DNA of 64,000 nucleotides from Effrenium voratum. Taxonomy: Eukaryota; Sar; Dinophyceae; Suessiales; Symbiodiniaceae. The DNA lies in the NCBI GenBank assembly GCA_963377175.1, contig CAUJNA010002146.1, positions 597,001 through 661,000 of the forward strand, given 5' to 3'. A program made the translations under genes and the position numbers. Positions 11,158-22,729 of this stretch are shown here, piece by piece (position 1 is the stretch's first letter; each line of letters opens with the position of its first letter). The notes beneath the pieces were generated by a model that was given only the letters and a program-made list of their open reading frames with translations, made no database searches and was not told the origin of the DNA.

Positions 11158-11279
11158 CTCGGTTGCTTTCTGCTCCCCTGCGAAAAGTGAACAACTTTTA
11201 GTGGTTCAATACGGAAAACCCATTAGTTAGCAAAAAAAAGGAAGCTAAAGTCCTAACATCCAAGCAAAATGCCACAAAG
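11158..11279. mobile_element. Family E repeat, copy 2
   Basis: It matches the copy at 42.8 kb from CTCGGTTGCTTTCTGCTCCC to AAGCAAAATGCCACAAAG, with an A-rich insertion. It lies 121 bp upstream of e38. Confidence 0.75.
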
Positions 11280-11302
11280 TAAGGGTCCGATTCAAAAAAA
11301 AT

Positions 11303-11380
11303 GGGCCCTAACTGGCTGTTTGTGAGGGCCCTTGAGGAATTGGCGGGTTCTTTGTTGGAGGGGGCGGAAGTCTGCATTGG
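11303..11380 (-). repeat. Family H dispersed repeat (reverse)
   Basis: Holds GTGAGGGCCCTTGAGGAATT and GGCGGAAGTCTGCATTGG. Confidence 0.65.
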
Positions 11381-12432
11381 TCAACCAGTACTATGGTTCT
11401 ATCCGTCTCAACTGGTGCGAAGCGGGTTTTCTCCATCCATAGTAGGAGCCCATGGGGTGTTTTCTGGGGGGGGGGGGAACTCGACATGTTCAGACTAGGG
11501 AATGCTCATATAAGAATGCTAGCAATCATTTGGGTGTGTGTTTTGAAGGCTCGGTACCTTGTCAGGTTGGTTTACGGGAAGACAACATTGTAAACCCAGC
11601 AATTGTGTGGTCCGCTGTCGGAACATATAGCCATTGCAGGGAGAGAAGCACCTTCAAAATCCACTGTGAGGATGCAGGCTGCTCAGGGATTGAAATAATC
11701 GCATTGGCTGAGAGCGAAAGTGGTTTGATGTCATGACTTTCCTCGGTCAGCGCGGTCAAAAGGAACGTCCCCATGGGAAAAACACCCCAGCATTTCTACT
11801 CAAATATTTGCTCACCTGAGTTGGTCCAACTACAACTGACACTTTTGAGCCCAAACAAGCAAATCAAGGGACCACTGTTGAATTTGCAGGGAAACCACTT
11901 TTGGAGCCTGGCACCCCATTTGGCTGTTTTTGTGTGGTCAACCCCCCCTTCCAACATTTGGTCCTACTCGCCCGTACGGGGCCCCACATTTGTTCGCTCA
12001 TTTTTTCGTGTAACAACCCCGCATGCAGCCCCTGTGCTTGTCTACAGATATTCTATTAGAAAGGTATACCTTAACCTATCGCTGGGCTTCTGGCATGGGG
12101 CGTCAGGTTTGCACCTTTGGCCTTCCAGCCCGGCTGACCGGCTGATTGGCTGACTGCTGCCGAGCAGCCATGGGGCAGGCGCGCAACACAGGTCCATCCT
12201 GGAGATGGGATGTCTGGGAAGGAAATGATCCTCTGTGATACCTGGAGGCCTTCCAAGTCACGAATTCTCCATGCTTCTCGAAATGGCGTTTCCCTGTTTG
12301 AATCTTTCTGAGGGGAAACCTCCTGGAAGGGGCGGGTCTCAGCTTTTCCGAGACATCCATTCAAAGTGGAGTTGTTTGTTGTCACAAAAGTAATGGAAGC
12401 AACTCATTTCCACAACCCTTCGGCTGCTATAA

Positions 12433-12593
12433 CTCTCGGGCCAAGTTCCCACGTTCCAGTCTCTGCAGAAGTTCCGCCAAGGCAACCACCTTGGCCTTAG
12501 GACGCAGAACAAAAGAGGTTCTTCCCTTTCTTTCCCTGGCTTTTCGTGGATCCAGCAGGCCTGCAGGCCCGCATTTGCGCAAAGATCATGGTT
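12433..12593 (-). pseudogene. Coding-like block in an intron
   Basis: The frame reads GLLDPRKARERKGRTSFVLR then PKAKVVALAELLQRLERGNL and AREL before a TAG. AELLQRLERGNL looks helical. A TGCAG acceptor lies near its start. Immediately downstream (12103-12360) another frame reads RKIQTGKRHFEKHGEFVTWK, which may be the same relic after a shift. Confidence 0.35.
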
Positions 12594-13316
12594 TGATCTT
12601 GGACACGTCAGCGTCAATTCGCCAGCCCTAAGCCCTAAGTCGTGGCGACCATCCATACTTGACCCCAAAACCAGTCAGCAAGGGATTTGGGCGCGTTTCA
12701 AAGTGACCTCTTCCTCCCCCAGGCTGTCAATACCAATGGCAACAAGTTGGCGCTTCAGGTGATAGATCCTTGCAAGGTAGCCGACGCTCCAAAAATCCAC
12801 AATTTCTCACCCCAAAAACCGTTGCAGCGGACTCGGGTACCGCATGGTACCGCTGCCCGCGGCTCGCTCCTCGCAGGTCTTCCCGCGGTTGGTGATGATT
12901 GGCAACAGGATGCCGACCTCAAACTCGATACATCCCTAGCCAAAAAATCCAATCGACAATTTGCTGGGCCCTAGCTGGGACTGTTTCCGAAAATGGATTC
13001 GGAATTGGTCGCGATTCGGGTTCTCCATAGAATCCCTTTGGACCCCTTTGGTGTCTGCAGACCCTGAAGGACCATTTTCGAGAGGGGACCCCAAACCAGA
13101 TCTCCCTTTCCACCTTTCAACCGACTTAATTAACACCAATCTGGCCTCCTTCTTGAACATTCATGTTCCCACCACCACTTGGGGTTCCTCCAGAACCAAA
13201 ACAGTGTCCAACATGCACACCCAAGAAATTGTTCTCTAGAGTTCGTTTTCAGGGTCCCCCCTCCAAAAAAACAGACAACCACTAAAAGCATGTCCTCTAG
13301 AATTCGGTTTTTGGCC

Positions 13317-13456
13317 CCCAACCCCCCCCCGTTCCCCAAAAAAGCACACAACAAACACACACAAAACACCAAAAAGAACCAACCCCCACCACCTGCCCCC
13401 CACCCGCCCCCCCCGCCCTCGCCATCCCCGGCCTCCCCTCCCCCCCCCCCCCCCGA
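13317..13456. repeat. C-rich low-complexity tract
   Basis: Long C runs broken by A or G on the plus strand (G runs on the minus strand) between e37 and e38. Open frames here are composition artefacts. Confidence 0.8.
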
Positions 13457-13465
13457 GCGCGGCAT

Positions 13466-13561
13466 CTGAGCCGCCCCGCCCTGCGAAAGCTTGGCCCCGG
13501 CACGGAGTGGCACCTTTCCGGGCGCGCCTCGGGCGCCGCAGGGCCCGAGTCGATCGGCACG
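13466..13561 (-). other. GC-rich open stretch, possible exon
   Basis: The minus strand reads PIDSGPAAPEARPERCHSVP then GPSFRRAGRLRC. No acceptor is convincing and the stretch runs into a C-rich tract on the plus strand, so it is not called as an exon. Confidence 0.3.
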
Positions 13562-13877
13562 CAAAAAAGCAGGGTAAACCAGATCCTTTTCAGTGACCTC
13601 GATTCTTAATTTTGGGGGTGCTATGATCCATGTTGGGAATAAGGTCACTTGAAAGCTTCAAACTGGTTGTTTCCCGCCAAAAAGGTCGAGAATCTCCCAA
13701 AAAGTGGCTCGAGTCCGAAGCGGAACTCGGGGAGTGAGCCAAAACAAGGAACTGGCGGCTTCAGAAAGACATACCACAAGCAACGGGTTTTGGTTGGTAC
13801 GGGTTTTGGGTCGTTTTCTTCAACTACCAAAACCCAACCCCCAAAACCTCCAACCGCAGACGCGCAACTCAGCGGAC

Positions 13878-13992
13878 CCGAGCGCTGGCTGAGGCCGTGG
13901 CATCGTTGGGGCCCACGGCCAGGCACTGCAACGAGGCCTGGCACGAGGAGAGCTCCGTGGAGCCGTAGACCTCGCGGCACATCCGCTCGCGT
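13878..13992 (-). CDS. e37: Cys-containing exon after the beta-helix motif
   Basis: One hundred and fifteen bases with acceptor CCGCCCAG and donor GTCCGC. The frame reads RERMCREVYGSTELSSCQAS then LQCLAVGPNDATASASAR, with nearly all codons G/C-ending. It starts in the phase e35 leaves and ends in phase 0. Confidence 0.82.
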
Positions 13993-14049
13993 CTGGGCGG
14001 AGATGTTCGTTTCCTGAAGCACCACCCAAAAAAGGGGGACATGCAAAGA

Positions 14050-14692
14050 CAAAACGCAGCCAGGTGGGTTCATGTGGAGTTGGAGATATCTGGAGTATCC
14101 AAATTTGTCCTCATAACCAATCACTTCGTAAGTGGCAAAAGAACGCCCATCCGAAGACACTGAGAAAGACGCAACTCCACGGTCTGAGGCAAAAAGGCTG
14201 CACAAACTCCACGCCTCCGCTCGCTCCACCGTCAACCCCTTACAAATGAAACAGTCCGGATGTAGCGGAAGCTCTCTCGCCACCATCTTGGGATCCCTTA
14301 TCATGTAAGTATCATATCCTTCGGAGGCGTCCATTACCATCCCTATCAACCCAAGAGTCGCTCGGCTCCACGCACATTCGTGCCTTGCTATCACGCAGGA
14401 TGAAGGAATGCAGCATGTCGCCCATCTGGCGATGAAAGATTCCCGTGATGCCAATGTGGTTGTCAAAGACCGTCCTGGGACAAAGGATTCCACAAATCAA
14501 GTAGGCATTCTTCGGCGGGGTGACGTCAGGTGTCACCTTTTCCAGGACCACAAAGGCAGTTTTGAAAGCAAAAGCAGCGTCGCGGGATGGCATCCACACC
14601 CAGCCTTGGTTAGTTCCTTTTGCCCACTGAGCAAAAGGTCGATCACCGCTTGTAGGCTTGATGGAAAAGCCATTGGCCTCCAGAAGCTATAA
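14050..14692 (-). pseudogene. Long coding-like block with one frame shift, unrecognised
   Basis: After CCTTATAG the frame reads LLEANGFSIKPTSGDRPFAQ, AYLICGILCPRTVFDNHIGI and GIFHRQMGDMLHSFILRDSK, then stops at about 14312. The next frame takes up at about the same place (MDASEGYDTYMIRDPKMVAR, CFICKGLTVERAEAWSLCSL, FATYEVIGYEDKFGYSRYLQ) and runs on toward e37. About 640 bases of near-clean coding with one shift suggests a recent pseudogene or a base error. A GTAATG at the shift could be a donor, but no acceptor fits. No family is recognised. Confidence 0.45.
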
Positions 14693-15282
14693 GGGGCCGA
14701 TTGGTCACACAGAACAGCCATGCAACATCATGCAACCCCCTATGCACCCCCCTAGTGCTGCTCAAAAACTGTCATTGGCGGGTCTGTGATACCAGACTGG
14801 AACTTCGGCATGTCCAAACGGATTCTTCAAAGTGAGGGGGACAGTTTTTGGAGCCCGGCTTGGTTCAAGCCCCCACCCAGTCAGCGAAGGCACACATCGG
14901 AAATGATCATGTTGGCGGGCTGGTCCTTAAGCAGCAGAGAATAGCTGGGTTTGGACTGCTGGCACGCAAGCAACATGGGATTCAAAACACTCCTGGCATT
15001 TATAGAAACGGTACCCTCCAGTGTTCCGTTTGTTTGTGCGTGAGGTATCTGCTTGTTTTTTTTTGGGGGGGGGGGAGGGCAGTTGTTTTCGAAGAACATA
15101 ACGCCTTCCCAAACGCCTCCACGACCTATTGCGCCAACCAGCACGAGCAGCGCCCTATGGCTGTTAACTTTAGACATCCTGGCACCTCAAAAAGGCCAAA
15201 CGATGACCAACACCTGGCAGCGGGGGTCTCAAACTCCCTCCACGGAAAAAGGATCCCACGCTTCGGGACCACGGCCACAAAC

Positions 15283-15324
15283 TTCGGTGGCGCGCTTGTC
15301 GGGGCCCTTGCACGCAATGGGCAT
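15283..15324 (-). CDS. e36: weak candidate exon
   Basis: Forty-two bases (MPIACKGPDKRATE) with acceptor TACCCAAG and donor GTTTGT. It does not fit the phase between e35 and e37, which join well without it, so it may be unused or chance. Confidence 0.25.
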
Positions 15325-15553
15325 CTTGGGTACTCAACGGTGAATCTTCCTGCACCCAAAACCAAAACCAGAGGAGGTCCCTACCCCGTTCAACGGAGGG
15401 TACTTGATTGCGGACAAACGATTTCTTTCTCAGAACCGCCAAGGCTCCACAAAAAGGATGCCGACGTGAGCATTCTTCCAAGCCTGGGCTGAACCCGTCG
15501 GGAGATGTCGGGAGCATCTGGGCTTGGCCCACAAAGGGGTCAACAAAAGACAA

Positions 15554-15740
15554 TTGATTTAATCTGACCCTGAAATACATAGTCTTTGAGGACACTAGTG
15601 GTGCAACGGTCTTGCCTTGCCCCGAACTCGAAAATATGCTGACCTTCGATAGCAGTCCACACCCAATCATCCCCAACGGGTGTTTTGACCTCAATCATTC
15701 CCTTGAGACCCGGGCGTGTCATGACCTTTACGGAACATGA
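15554..15740 (-). pseudogene. Coding-like block in an intron, unrecognised
   Basis: The frame holds MTRPGLKGMIEVKTPVGDDW, VWTAIEGQHIFEFGARQDRC and TTSVLKDYVFQGQIKSI, and closes shortly after. A GTCTTT at its end and the TTATAG acceptor of the block at 14.69 kb would join the two in frame, so they may be exons of one nested gene or relic. Confidence 0.45.
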
Positions 15741-15994
15741 AAGTTAAGGTTCGGACCCTGTGGACACTGTGTACACCTTTGGGAAATCTTTGTTCCACGC
15801 TTTACATATAGCCCCTAGGGTTCAACCGATTCCAATGAAAATGGCCAGGACCCAATGGGGTTTATGAAACTCCAACAGGGTAAGCAATTAAACAATGGTG
15901 GCTCTATTCATGAACCCACCCCTCAAGGCTTGTTTCAACAGCTATTAAACTGAATCCCAAACTTCCCACATGGACAACCCAACTTAAGGCGCCA

Positions 15995-16130
15995 ATCATT
16001 TGGTCGCCTTCGCGAAGCCCCAAAAAGCGCACGCCAAGCTCCACCAACGCATCGATCGGAACGCGAGAAGCGAGAAGGGAGCCGAGTGCAAAGAGTGCGG
16101 AGTGCCGAGGTATCGAGGCAGGTGTCCTTT
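15995..16130. other. GC-rich stretch, possible exon on either strand
   Basis: The plus strand reads AKPQKAHAKLHQRIDRNARS then EKGAECKECGVPRYRG with G/C-ending codons; the minus strand reads LGVRFLGLREGDQM after GTTGGTGGAG. It has exon-like composition but the strand is not settled. Confidence 0.35.
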
Positions 16131-16136
16131 TGGGGG

Positions 16137-16270
16137 AAATAGATGGGTTTCCCTGGTGGATGGTGGTTTCCCTTTTTTGGTGGAAAAAGCCATGTTTTAA
16201 ATGAGCAACATGTATCTTGTAAGGAGCCCTGTCAAACCACCAGGTAAACCAGGGTCATCGATTTTTCTCT
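16137..16270. repeat. Family G: longer relative
   Basis: It starts GAAATAGATGGGTTTCCCTG and ends AAACCAGGGTCATCGATTTT, the same ends as the element at 50.04 kb with more in between. Confidence 0.5.
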
Positions 16271-16436
16271 CCCAAAACCACCTATGATCGGCCCCCTATC
16301 GAGGCCCTGCCTGCAGCTTTGTGATGTGGACGCAGTCCCAGCTCTGGGGGCAGGCTGCAGGGCCTCCCCCTTCCGTCACGCAGGACCGGAGCACGAAGAA
16401 GCCCACCACACAGCCTGGGCGAGCAATTCATGACCT

Positions 16437-16545
16437 GCTTGACTGATTGACTGATTGACTGATTGACTGATTGACTGATTGACTGATTGACTGATTGATT
16501 GAATGAATGAATGAATGAACGAATGAATGAATTAATGAATGAATG
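16437..16545. repeat. (TGAC/TGAT)n then (GAAT)n tetranucleotide field
   Basis: About eight copies of TGATTGAC pass into GAATGAAT repeats. Confidence 0.9.
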
Positions 16546-16983
16546 AGTTGGTTCAACTTAGTGTTCGGTGGAACTTTCATTTGGCTGCTCAAAATGAAAC
16601 GAGAGGGGGGCAAACCGCAGGTTTCGGTCCATGTTTCCACAGGGCAACCCATTTTGGAATTCCGGGTTTTTGAGCCACATTCATATAGGTGTGGGCTGTG
16701 GGCCGGTCAAAACAGTCCCAATAACAGGAATCGAGACCCTTGGGGCACGGCCCTAAAAAGGGAGATTTGCACCACTGAGATCCGAGATCCGAGGTGCCGA
16801 AGACCTCGTTCATTTCCGGCTCGGGAGCCTTGCCCGGCGCTTCCAGTGCTTAAGACCATCCAGTTGGTGCTTCCAGTTGCCCAAAGGAACAAAATCGGGA
16901 AGCCATATTAGCAGTTTTGGGATCCTCTAAAATGGGACTGTTTTTGAGGGCCCCTGAGAAAATCTGTCCTTGCAAAGAACCAG

Positions 16984-17046
16984 GGCGGATATCTGCATCC
17001 ATTTATAGTTGGGCTTGTCCCTTACTCTTGCCCGTTGTGATTGGGG
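16984..17046. repeat. Family D fragment
   Basis: GGCGGATATCTGCATCCATT to CCCGTTGTGATTGGGG matches the right half of the family D copies. Confidence 0.5.
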
Positions 17047-17239
17047 CGTCCTGGAACCCTCAAATCTCGCCTTTCATTCGGTTCGCTTGACTTTGCTCAT
17101 GGTTGCCCGACATACTATGAACGAACCCTTTCTGTGATCACCAAAATGGCACTTTCTGCTCCTTGCTTTTTGAGGGGCCCTTGGTGAATCACCGAGTTTC
17201 CTCGGCAAACACATGCAAAAACCACGTCCAACGTCCAAC

Positions 17240-17364
17240 CCCCACGGGCTTCGCTCCGCTTCGGACTTCGCCTCGGCCACTTCCTCGCAGGTGTGGGGCC
17301 GCATCATCACCCCGATGTCCGGCCCTCCGGCCACCACGTTCCCAGCGAAGACCGTGGGACGCGC
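17240..17364 (-). CDS. e35: N-V-V-A-G segment of the fibrocystin type
   Basis: One hundred and twenty-five bases with acceptor CCTCGCGAG and donor GTTGGA. The frame reads ARPTVFAGNVVAGGPDIGVM then MRPHTCEEVAEAKSEAERSP. Fibrocystins carry a D-N-V-V-A-G-x-x-x-x-G-Y-x-I-x-G-x-x-C segment late in the beta-helix, and this has the same spacing up to the Cys. It ends in phase 2 and joins e37. Confidence 0.88.
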
Positions 17365-17671
17365 CTCGCGAGGCACGCACGGCACAGGGGGACTGCGGGG
17401 ACTCTCGGCTGGGGGTGTCTTTCCCGCAAAGGGCTCGAGCCAAAAGGCGGGGATCCTTTTTGAGGCAACCAGAAGTTTAGGGAGGTCCCGGTCCCCCTTC
17501 CATGGAGGGATTGTCTGATACGGGCTAGAACTTAACTCGCTTGAAATGAGTGGGTATTTCTCACTAACAGCAAACATGCTTGTCTGATTTTGCACAGGGG
17601 ATTGAGCCATCCAGATTGGAGGACAAGGAGCTTCATTCGAAGGTTTGGTTACCTACCCCTGGGTTGCAAAC

Positions 17672-17804
17672 AAGGTCGTAGCGACCGTTCGTAGGTTTTA
17701 TGCAAAAAGCAAAACTTGTTTCCATGAAAGGTCAACCAGGTCGCAACGACCTTTCGTAGGTTTTATGCAGAAGCCATTTGTTTCCATGAACGGTCTACGG
17801 CGGA
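17672..17804. repeat. Two-copy 65-bp repeat with GGTCG/CGACC hairpins
   Basis: Each copy starts with a hairpin (GGTCG-TAG-CGACC and GGTCG-CAA-CGACC), then TTCGTAGGTTTTATGCA, an A-rich stretch and TTTCCATGAA. The loop changes while both arms are kept. Confidence 0.7.
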
Positions 17805-18100
17805 CCAAATCACCAAAACCCCAACAAAAAACTAGCCGTGCCTAGTGGTCCGAGGCTTCAGAACTCAGGGTTCAAAAGCCATACTCCTTCCGCGAATGGG
17901 GTCAGGGCCCAATAAGGTCGAACATCCATCAGCACCCTGCGGTACCCAAGGGAACCGCTGGCTGGCTACCAACTGTCGATGAAGAAGCCGGCGGGCCCAA
18001 GTATACATTTTGATAAGAGGTCCCTCAAGATGCTCATTACTCAAAGGCTCACGACTATTGGCCAGGATTTTTGAGAAAGGATCCTATTTGCCCCGAGGGT

Positions 18101-18214
18101 CATGACCCCTCCAATGCGTAAGGGGCTCTCCAACGGAGAACCCCGACCATGCAGGGGCATTTGAAATTAATCAACCAGTTTTGAGGGAACTAAAAGCAAT
18201 CGAGACCTTTGGGG
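18101..18214 (+). repeat. Family H dispersed repeat
   Basis: Holds CATGACCCCTCCAATGCGTA and CTCCAACGGAGAACCCCGAC. It lies just before a family C element. Confidence 0.7.
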
Positions 18215-18237
18215 TGATGGCATTTCCTCCCGTTACT

Positions 18238-18376
18238 GTTGACCCAGGATTCATAGCCCCGTCTCATTTTTAGGGGGACATGTTCCCTCCAAAAGTGGTC
18301 TGAATCCAACCACTAACAGGAATTGGACACCCCCCTATCAAAATCAACCAGGGGTTCTGATTAATCCGGGGCTAAC
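18238..18376 (+). mobile_element. Family C element, copy 3
   Basis: It starts GTTGACCCAGGATTCATAGC and ends GATTAATCCGGGGCTAAC. The ends are inverted with about 13 of 17 bases matching. It lies 30-52 bp beyond e34. Confidence 0.75.
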
Positions 18377-18428
18377 ATGAGGCCTCGGCCCCTCCTTTGC
18401 TTGGACCAGTGCCCATCCCCGAGGGCAC

Positions 18429-18499
18429 CTGTAGCTGGAACACCGCGGTGGGTTCCTCGGACAGCCATGCTGAAACGGGCCGATCAGCGCAAGCCAGCC
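18429..18499 (-). CDS. e34: beta-helix segment
   Basis: It follows the best acceptor in the window, CTTTTTTTCAG. The frame reads LACADRPVSAWLSEEPTAVF then QLQ. A GTGCCC donor gives phase 0 for e35; a GTCCAA donor 22 bases later would add VPSGMGT. A family C element lies just beyond. Confidence 0.78.
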
Positions 18500-18799
18500 C
18501 TGAAAAAAAGGTCAGGGGAAACCATGGACAGGTTACACAATCATCCGGGTGCTTCAGAAAATATGGATCCAGTTCTTAAACATCGAAGGAGGTTTGTTTG
18601 GAATCCTTTGAACAACTACCAGCAGGGGGTCCGAATCACATTTTGAGGAACGACCACATTGGAGTTTCCTTCTATGTCCACAACCCCGAGCCCAGGACCA
18701 CACCAAATTCCACAAGTTGCCGTGGCTTTTGATGGCACATACTCTTGACACTCCAACCAATACAAAGTGAACAACATGCCTCTGTAAACTGGGCTGCCC

Positions 18800-18885
18800 T
18801 CAGATCCCCCGCTAAAAGTTTAACTTTTAGTGGGTTGAATGGAAACTACCACTAAACACTAAAAGGCTAAAAAGCTAAGGGGATG
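18800..18885. repeat. Family E repeat, copy 4
   Basis: CCCCCGCTAAAAGTTTAACT followed by TTTAGTGGGTTGAATGGAAA matches the family. It is about 300 bp from e34. Confidence 0.55.
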
Positions 18886-19734
18886 GCTGGGAGCCACCAA
18901 GTAACCAAATGCCTTTTGGTCCAAGAAAGTTAAGCACGTCCAGTCCAAGAGGGCTTCAAATGATTCAAATAGGGGATCTCTTCATGCGGGTGCCATGCTC
19001 GGAATAAAACACTCAAGCATTCAACACGGGATCCCAAACAAAACGCCAAATGTGTTCGTATGATGGTGTCCTCAACAATGAGGTAATGAGAAACCGGTTT
19101 TCCCAAAGTATGCCAGCACAACTTGAAGAGGGCACTTTAAAACTCGAGGGAACTGTCGCGTCGCGGGGTTGGCCGACCCCGCGCTAAAATTGACTGTTAA
19201 GAAAAAAAGAGTTTGGACCGAACTGGATGTTTGGTGTTTGAAAGGTGTCCCTTTTAAAACCCAAACTAGCAAACTGGTCTATCCAAAAGACCAGACACAC
19301 CCATCACTGGGCTCCAAAATTTCTCACTGGTTTCGAATGGGCTCCAAATGTCTCGTCAATTTCGAATTGACGCGTGGGGATGACCTGACCCTTCAGCGTG
19401 CCCCCACGTCCAAAACCACGGTGACCACAGACCCACGGTCCGAACCCATCGAAAGCTCGAGCTTCATAGGTCAAGCCCAACTCCGCCCCAGGCGGCTCAG
19501 GACGCGTATCGATGGCCTTGGGACGCGATGCATTTTTGTTGGCGTCCACCAGACAACCATTTCTTTGGGGGGGGGTATCCTTTTTGTAATCTTTTAAGGG
19601 ATGTTCTTTCAAATGACACACCTGGAAAAGCCACCAAGTTTGGTTTGGAGGGGGCGCCTTTGGTGGACAGAAATCCGGGATTCACGTTCACCACTTTTAA
19701 CGTGGCTTCCTATAACAATTCAGAATGTCTGTGA

Positions 19735-19825
19735 GCGTGTGTTTGCTCTATGTCTGCTCTGTATTCCTGTCTCTCTCTGTGCCTCTGTGTATATCTGCGT
19801 GTCTCTGTGTGTCCTTGCGTGCCTG
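19735..19825. repeat. Degenerate CTGTGT-rich tract
   Basis: Alternating T with G or C, such as CTCTGTGCCTCTGTGTATAT. Low complexity. Confidence 0.6.
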
Positions 19826-19870
19826 TGCCAAGCCACAAGTGGGTCGGTTTTGCGCCAACGAAGAGTTCAC

Positions 19871-19912
19871 CCGCTGCCAAACTGGTCAGTTCTTCTGTGA
19901 CATCCATCGTAA
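19871..19912 (-). CDS. e33: weak candidate exon
   Basis: Forty-two bases (TMDVTEELTSLAA) with acceptor CCCTGTAG and donor GTGAAC; both phases fit e32 and e34. The plus strand is also well open here (reading CANEEFTRCQTGQFFCDIHR), so the strand is uncertain. Confidence 0.35.
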
Positions 19913-20099
19913 CTACAGGGATGCGCGGTGGGAAGGTGGCCAAGCCTGGATGCTCAACAGTCTCTGTGTCTGTGCCTGTGTGTTTTTGGTGGAGTGGTTA
20001 AGGGAAAAAAGAACGCGACAAAGGGGAAATCAAGGGGAACAAACCTTGCAGAAAGGGGGTTTTGACCAAAAGTGGGTTCAAACCTGAATGGCCTGCTGA

Positions 20100-21600
20100 A
20101 GGGCATCACAAAAAATGGTCTGAAATTCACCACGTTTCGAGGCCATAGAAAGGGGTTCGTCCCGTTGGACATCCATCGGGGATTCCTTTTTCACTGAGGT
20201 TCCCCAAAGTTCCTGGCCAGGTTTCCGCGTATCACCAAAAGGAAGCTGAATGACCTATAGGGACAAAAAGGGGCCGGGTTTGCAAACCCTGGAAGAAACG
20301 AGAAAACCCCCGGGACGAGTGGAGAGTTTTTTACGTTCTGCGAGCAGAGACCAGCAAAAGGATAGAATCCCATCGGTGAAGTGGAATCCCCAGGACATGG
20401 TCATTTTGATTGGCGCCCCAAAATAACATTGGATTTCGCAGAACCCCAAAACATGCATGTAATTTGGAACAAGTTTGCCACAGGGCCATCTCTTTACAGA
20501 TGAAGCTGAATACGACGTGTCCTTTTTTCATGGTACCCTTTTTGGAATATGCTAACAAAAGACACAAACACACCCATATGTTGTTTGAACTTCCCAACAC
20601 CTGGCAACAGCGTGAGTTCTCGTCAAAATTCGGGATTTCGCAACCAACATTTCCCCACCCTGCGCACAAAAGGAACTCAAACAGCTGTGTGGGTCCAGTT
20701 TCATGAAAAGCTGGGCTCTTCAAATGTATGTGTTTGCCAACTCCAATCCATACTCCAAATGCCCACTGTTTTTTGAGTGCGATGTCAACTGATGCCAGCC
20801 CCTCACGGAAACAGGATATATACTATGGCAGGTTTGCCAACATGAACCCAATTCACTACTGGGTGTTTGGAGCGTAGGCACAATCCCCATTGGGACCAAG
20901 GGAACAGGTCGGCTTGAAGTGAGGATAGGCTTCGGGCATTTTTTGCGGAACCACCCATGTTTGTTGGGGGGTTCCTTCCCTATTTTGACACGTGCTCTTG
21001 GCCCACAAGACAGGGGTGCACAGAAAATGACATACTTTTTGCCCTAAAACGCAACAGAATCTTGGAGGAGACCTCCAGTTTGGGTTGGTATGTAAAGGGA
21101 AATGGCAGGATCCCCTCCCAACCCCCTGGATAAGACCTAGGCCTTGAGGTCTGGAGGCAAACCGGGTATTGTCGTCCAAAACAAAAACCTCAACACTATC
21201 CTTAAACAAGGGAAATCCCACCATAATTGGGCCATAACCAATGTTTGAAGGTAATTTGAGGGTCCAGGAAAAGGAATGTTTGAGCGTGAGAGAGGCGCAT
21301 TGGGATGGAAGTTGGACCGCGTTCGAAAACAAAACAAACATCGCACAACATTTCGATCCGATGATTTGTGTTTCGGGGGGATTCGAAATGGGCCAAATCC
21401 GGGAAACCAAAAGGTCAGATCAATTAGATCAATTAGATCCGTGGGCTTCCCTGTAATTGCTGGTTTGGATGGGTGGCTTGGAGGTGTGGGGTGGTTTTCC
21501 CAAGTACCGGCCACCAAAATCAGGGGTTCAAATCCCCAAACCAAAAACTGCGGTCCACCTGAGATCCGTTTTGTTTGCTTGACTCTTGGTTGCTGTTGAC
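20100..21600. other. Intronic stretch
   Basis: Open frames of 130 and 184 codons on the minus strand lack clear bias or splice signals. No repeat family was recognised. Confidence 0.4.
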
Positions 21601-21683
21601 CCCCCTGCAAAAAGTTTAACTTTTTGGGGGTTTAGTGGAAAACCCCTTGATTTCCCAAAAAGTTAAAGTCTAAAGATCCAACC
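21601..21683. mobile_element. Family E repeat, copy 3
   Basis: It holds AAAAAGTTTAACTTTTTGGG, GGTTTAGTGGAAAACCCC and AAAGTTAAAGTCTAAAGATC. It starts within 20 bp of e32. Confidence 0.65.
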
Positions 21684-21700
21684 CAATAGTAGTCAAGGAC

Positions 21701-21774
21701 TCGTGAGTCGGGGCGCCAAGTTCCGCAGCAGGAAGAAGGAGCCCATGTCAACTCCCGCTTCCAAGGCTGGCCCC
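21701..21774 (-). CDS. e32: beta-helix segment
   Basis: The acceptor is ATCGATAG and the donor GTCCTT. The frame reads GPALEAGVDMGSFFLLRNLA then PRLT. It ends in phase 1. A family E element begins 17 bp beyond the donor. Confidence 0.7.
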
Positions 21775-22183
21775 CTATCGATCGGACGTGGCTCGTCCCA
21801 TGGAACCAATTGGGATTCTTCAGGGCCCTGGAACACAACCAGTTTTGAGGGCGAAAAACAATTGGGATATTTGGGGTGGAAGGATCCCTGAGCTCCGAGT
21901 ATGGGCTCTTCCATGCGCGAAAGGCCACCCTACAACCCTCGCCCAATGTTTGTCTTGATATATGAGGAGCTTCGCAAAGGGGACCCTACTGCGTTTATCG
22001 TGGAACTCCGGGTTTCTTCAAAGAACAACAGCGGAAATTTGGAGTAGCTAGATGTTCGACCGGAAGATCATAACCAGGAGTATATGTGGGACAACGGAGG
22101 TTGGTTGACTTTTCAGCCATGGTCAACCAGCTAGGCTGAACATCCACAAGGGGCACCTGGGACGAGAGCTCAAATTCTCGGGC

Positions 22184-22256
22184 CTTGTCGAGCAGAAAAC
22201 GCTGTCCAGCAGGTCGAGGCCCCAAGAGCCCACCACCTCCAGCGCCCGGATGTAAC
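22184..22256 (-). CDS. e31: beta-helix segment, Y-I-R-x-x-x-V-x-x-S-W
   Basis: The acceptor is CGGCGAG. The frame reads YIRALEVVGSWGLDLLDSVF then CST. The family has S-Y-V-R-x-x-x-I-x-x-S at this place. A GT donor (GTTTTC) after LLDS and a GC donor (GCCCGA) 17 bases later are both possible; the second fits e32. Confidence 0.82.
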
Positions 22257-22494
22257 CTCGCCGCGCGGGGGGGGGGGTTCAGAGATATGGATCAGTGCCC
22301 TGACTACTTTATCACCTTAATGGGCGAAAAATTCATTATTTGACCGGGACTCCATGAAACAAAAACAAGAGCTGTTGCCATTTGCGCCCAACTGAAAACC
22401 AGCTCGCGAGCTCTGACATCCCATGCCTTCTTTGTTCTGCGCTTACCAGGCATACCTGGGTGCATAGGCCGAAACTTTTAGGGCCCCGATGAGC

Positions 22495-22637
22495 ATGATG
22501 ATGACGACGATAACGACAATCAGGATTTGGAGGAGGAGGATGATAATTAGTGATGAGGACGGTGAGGATGATCATGATGATGATGACGATGACCATGATG
22601 CTGATGATGATGATCATAATAATTAAAAACAAATGAA

Positions 22638-22729
<92 letters not shown>

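Noticed and set aside
20856..21410. 184-codon minus-strand frame
   Set aside because: Frames of this length are expected a few times in 64 kb; no codon bias or motif supports it.
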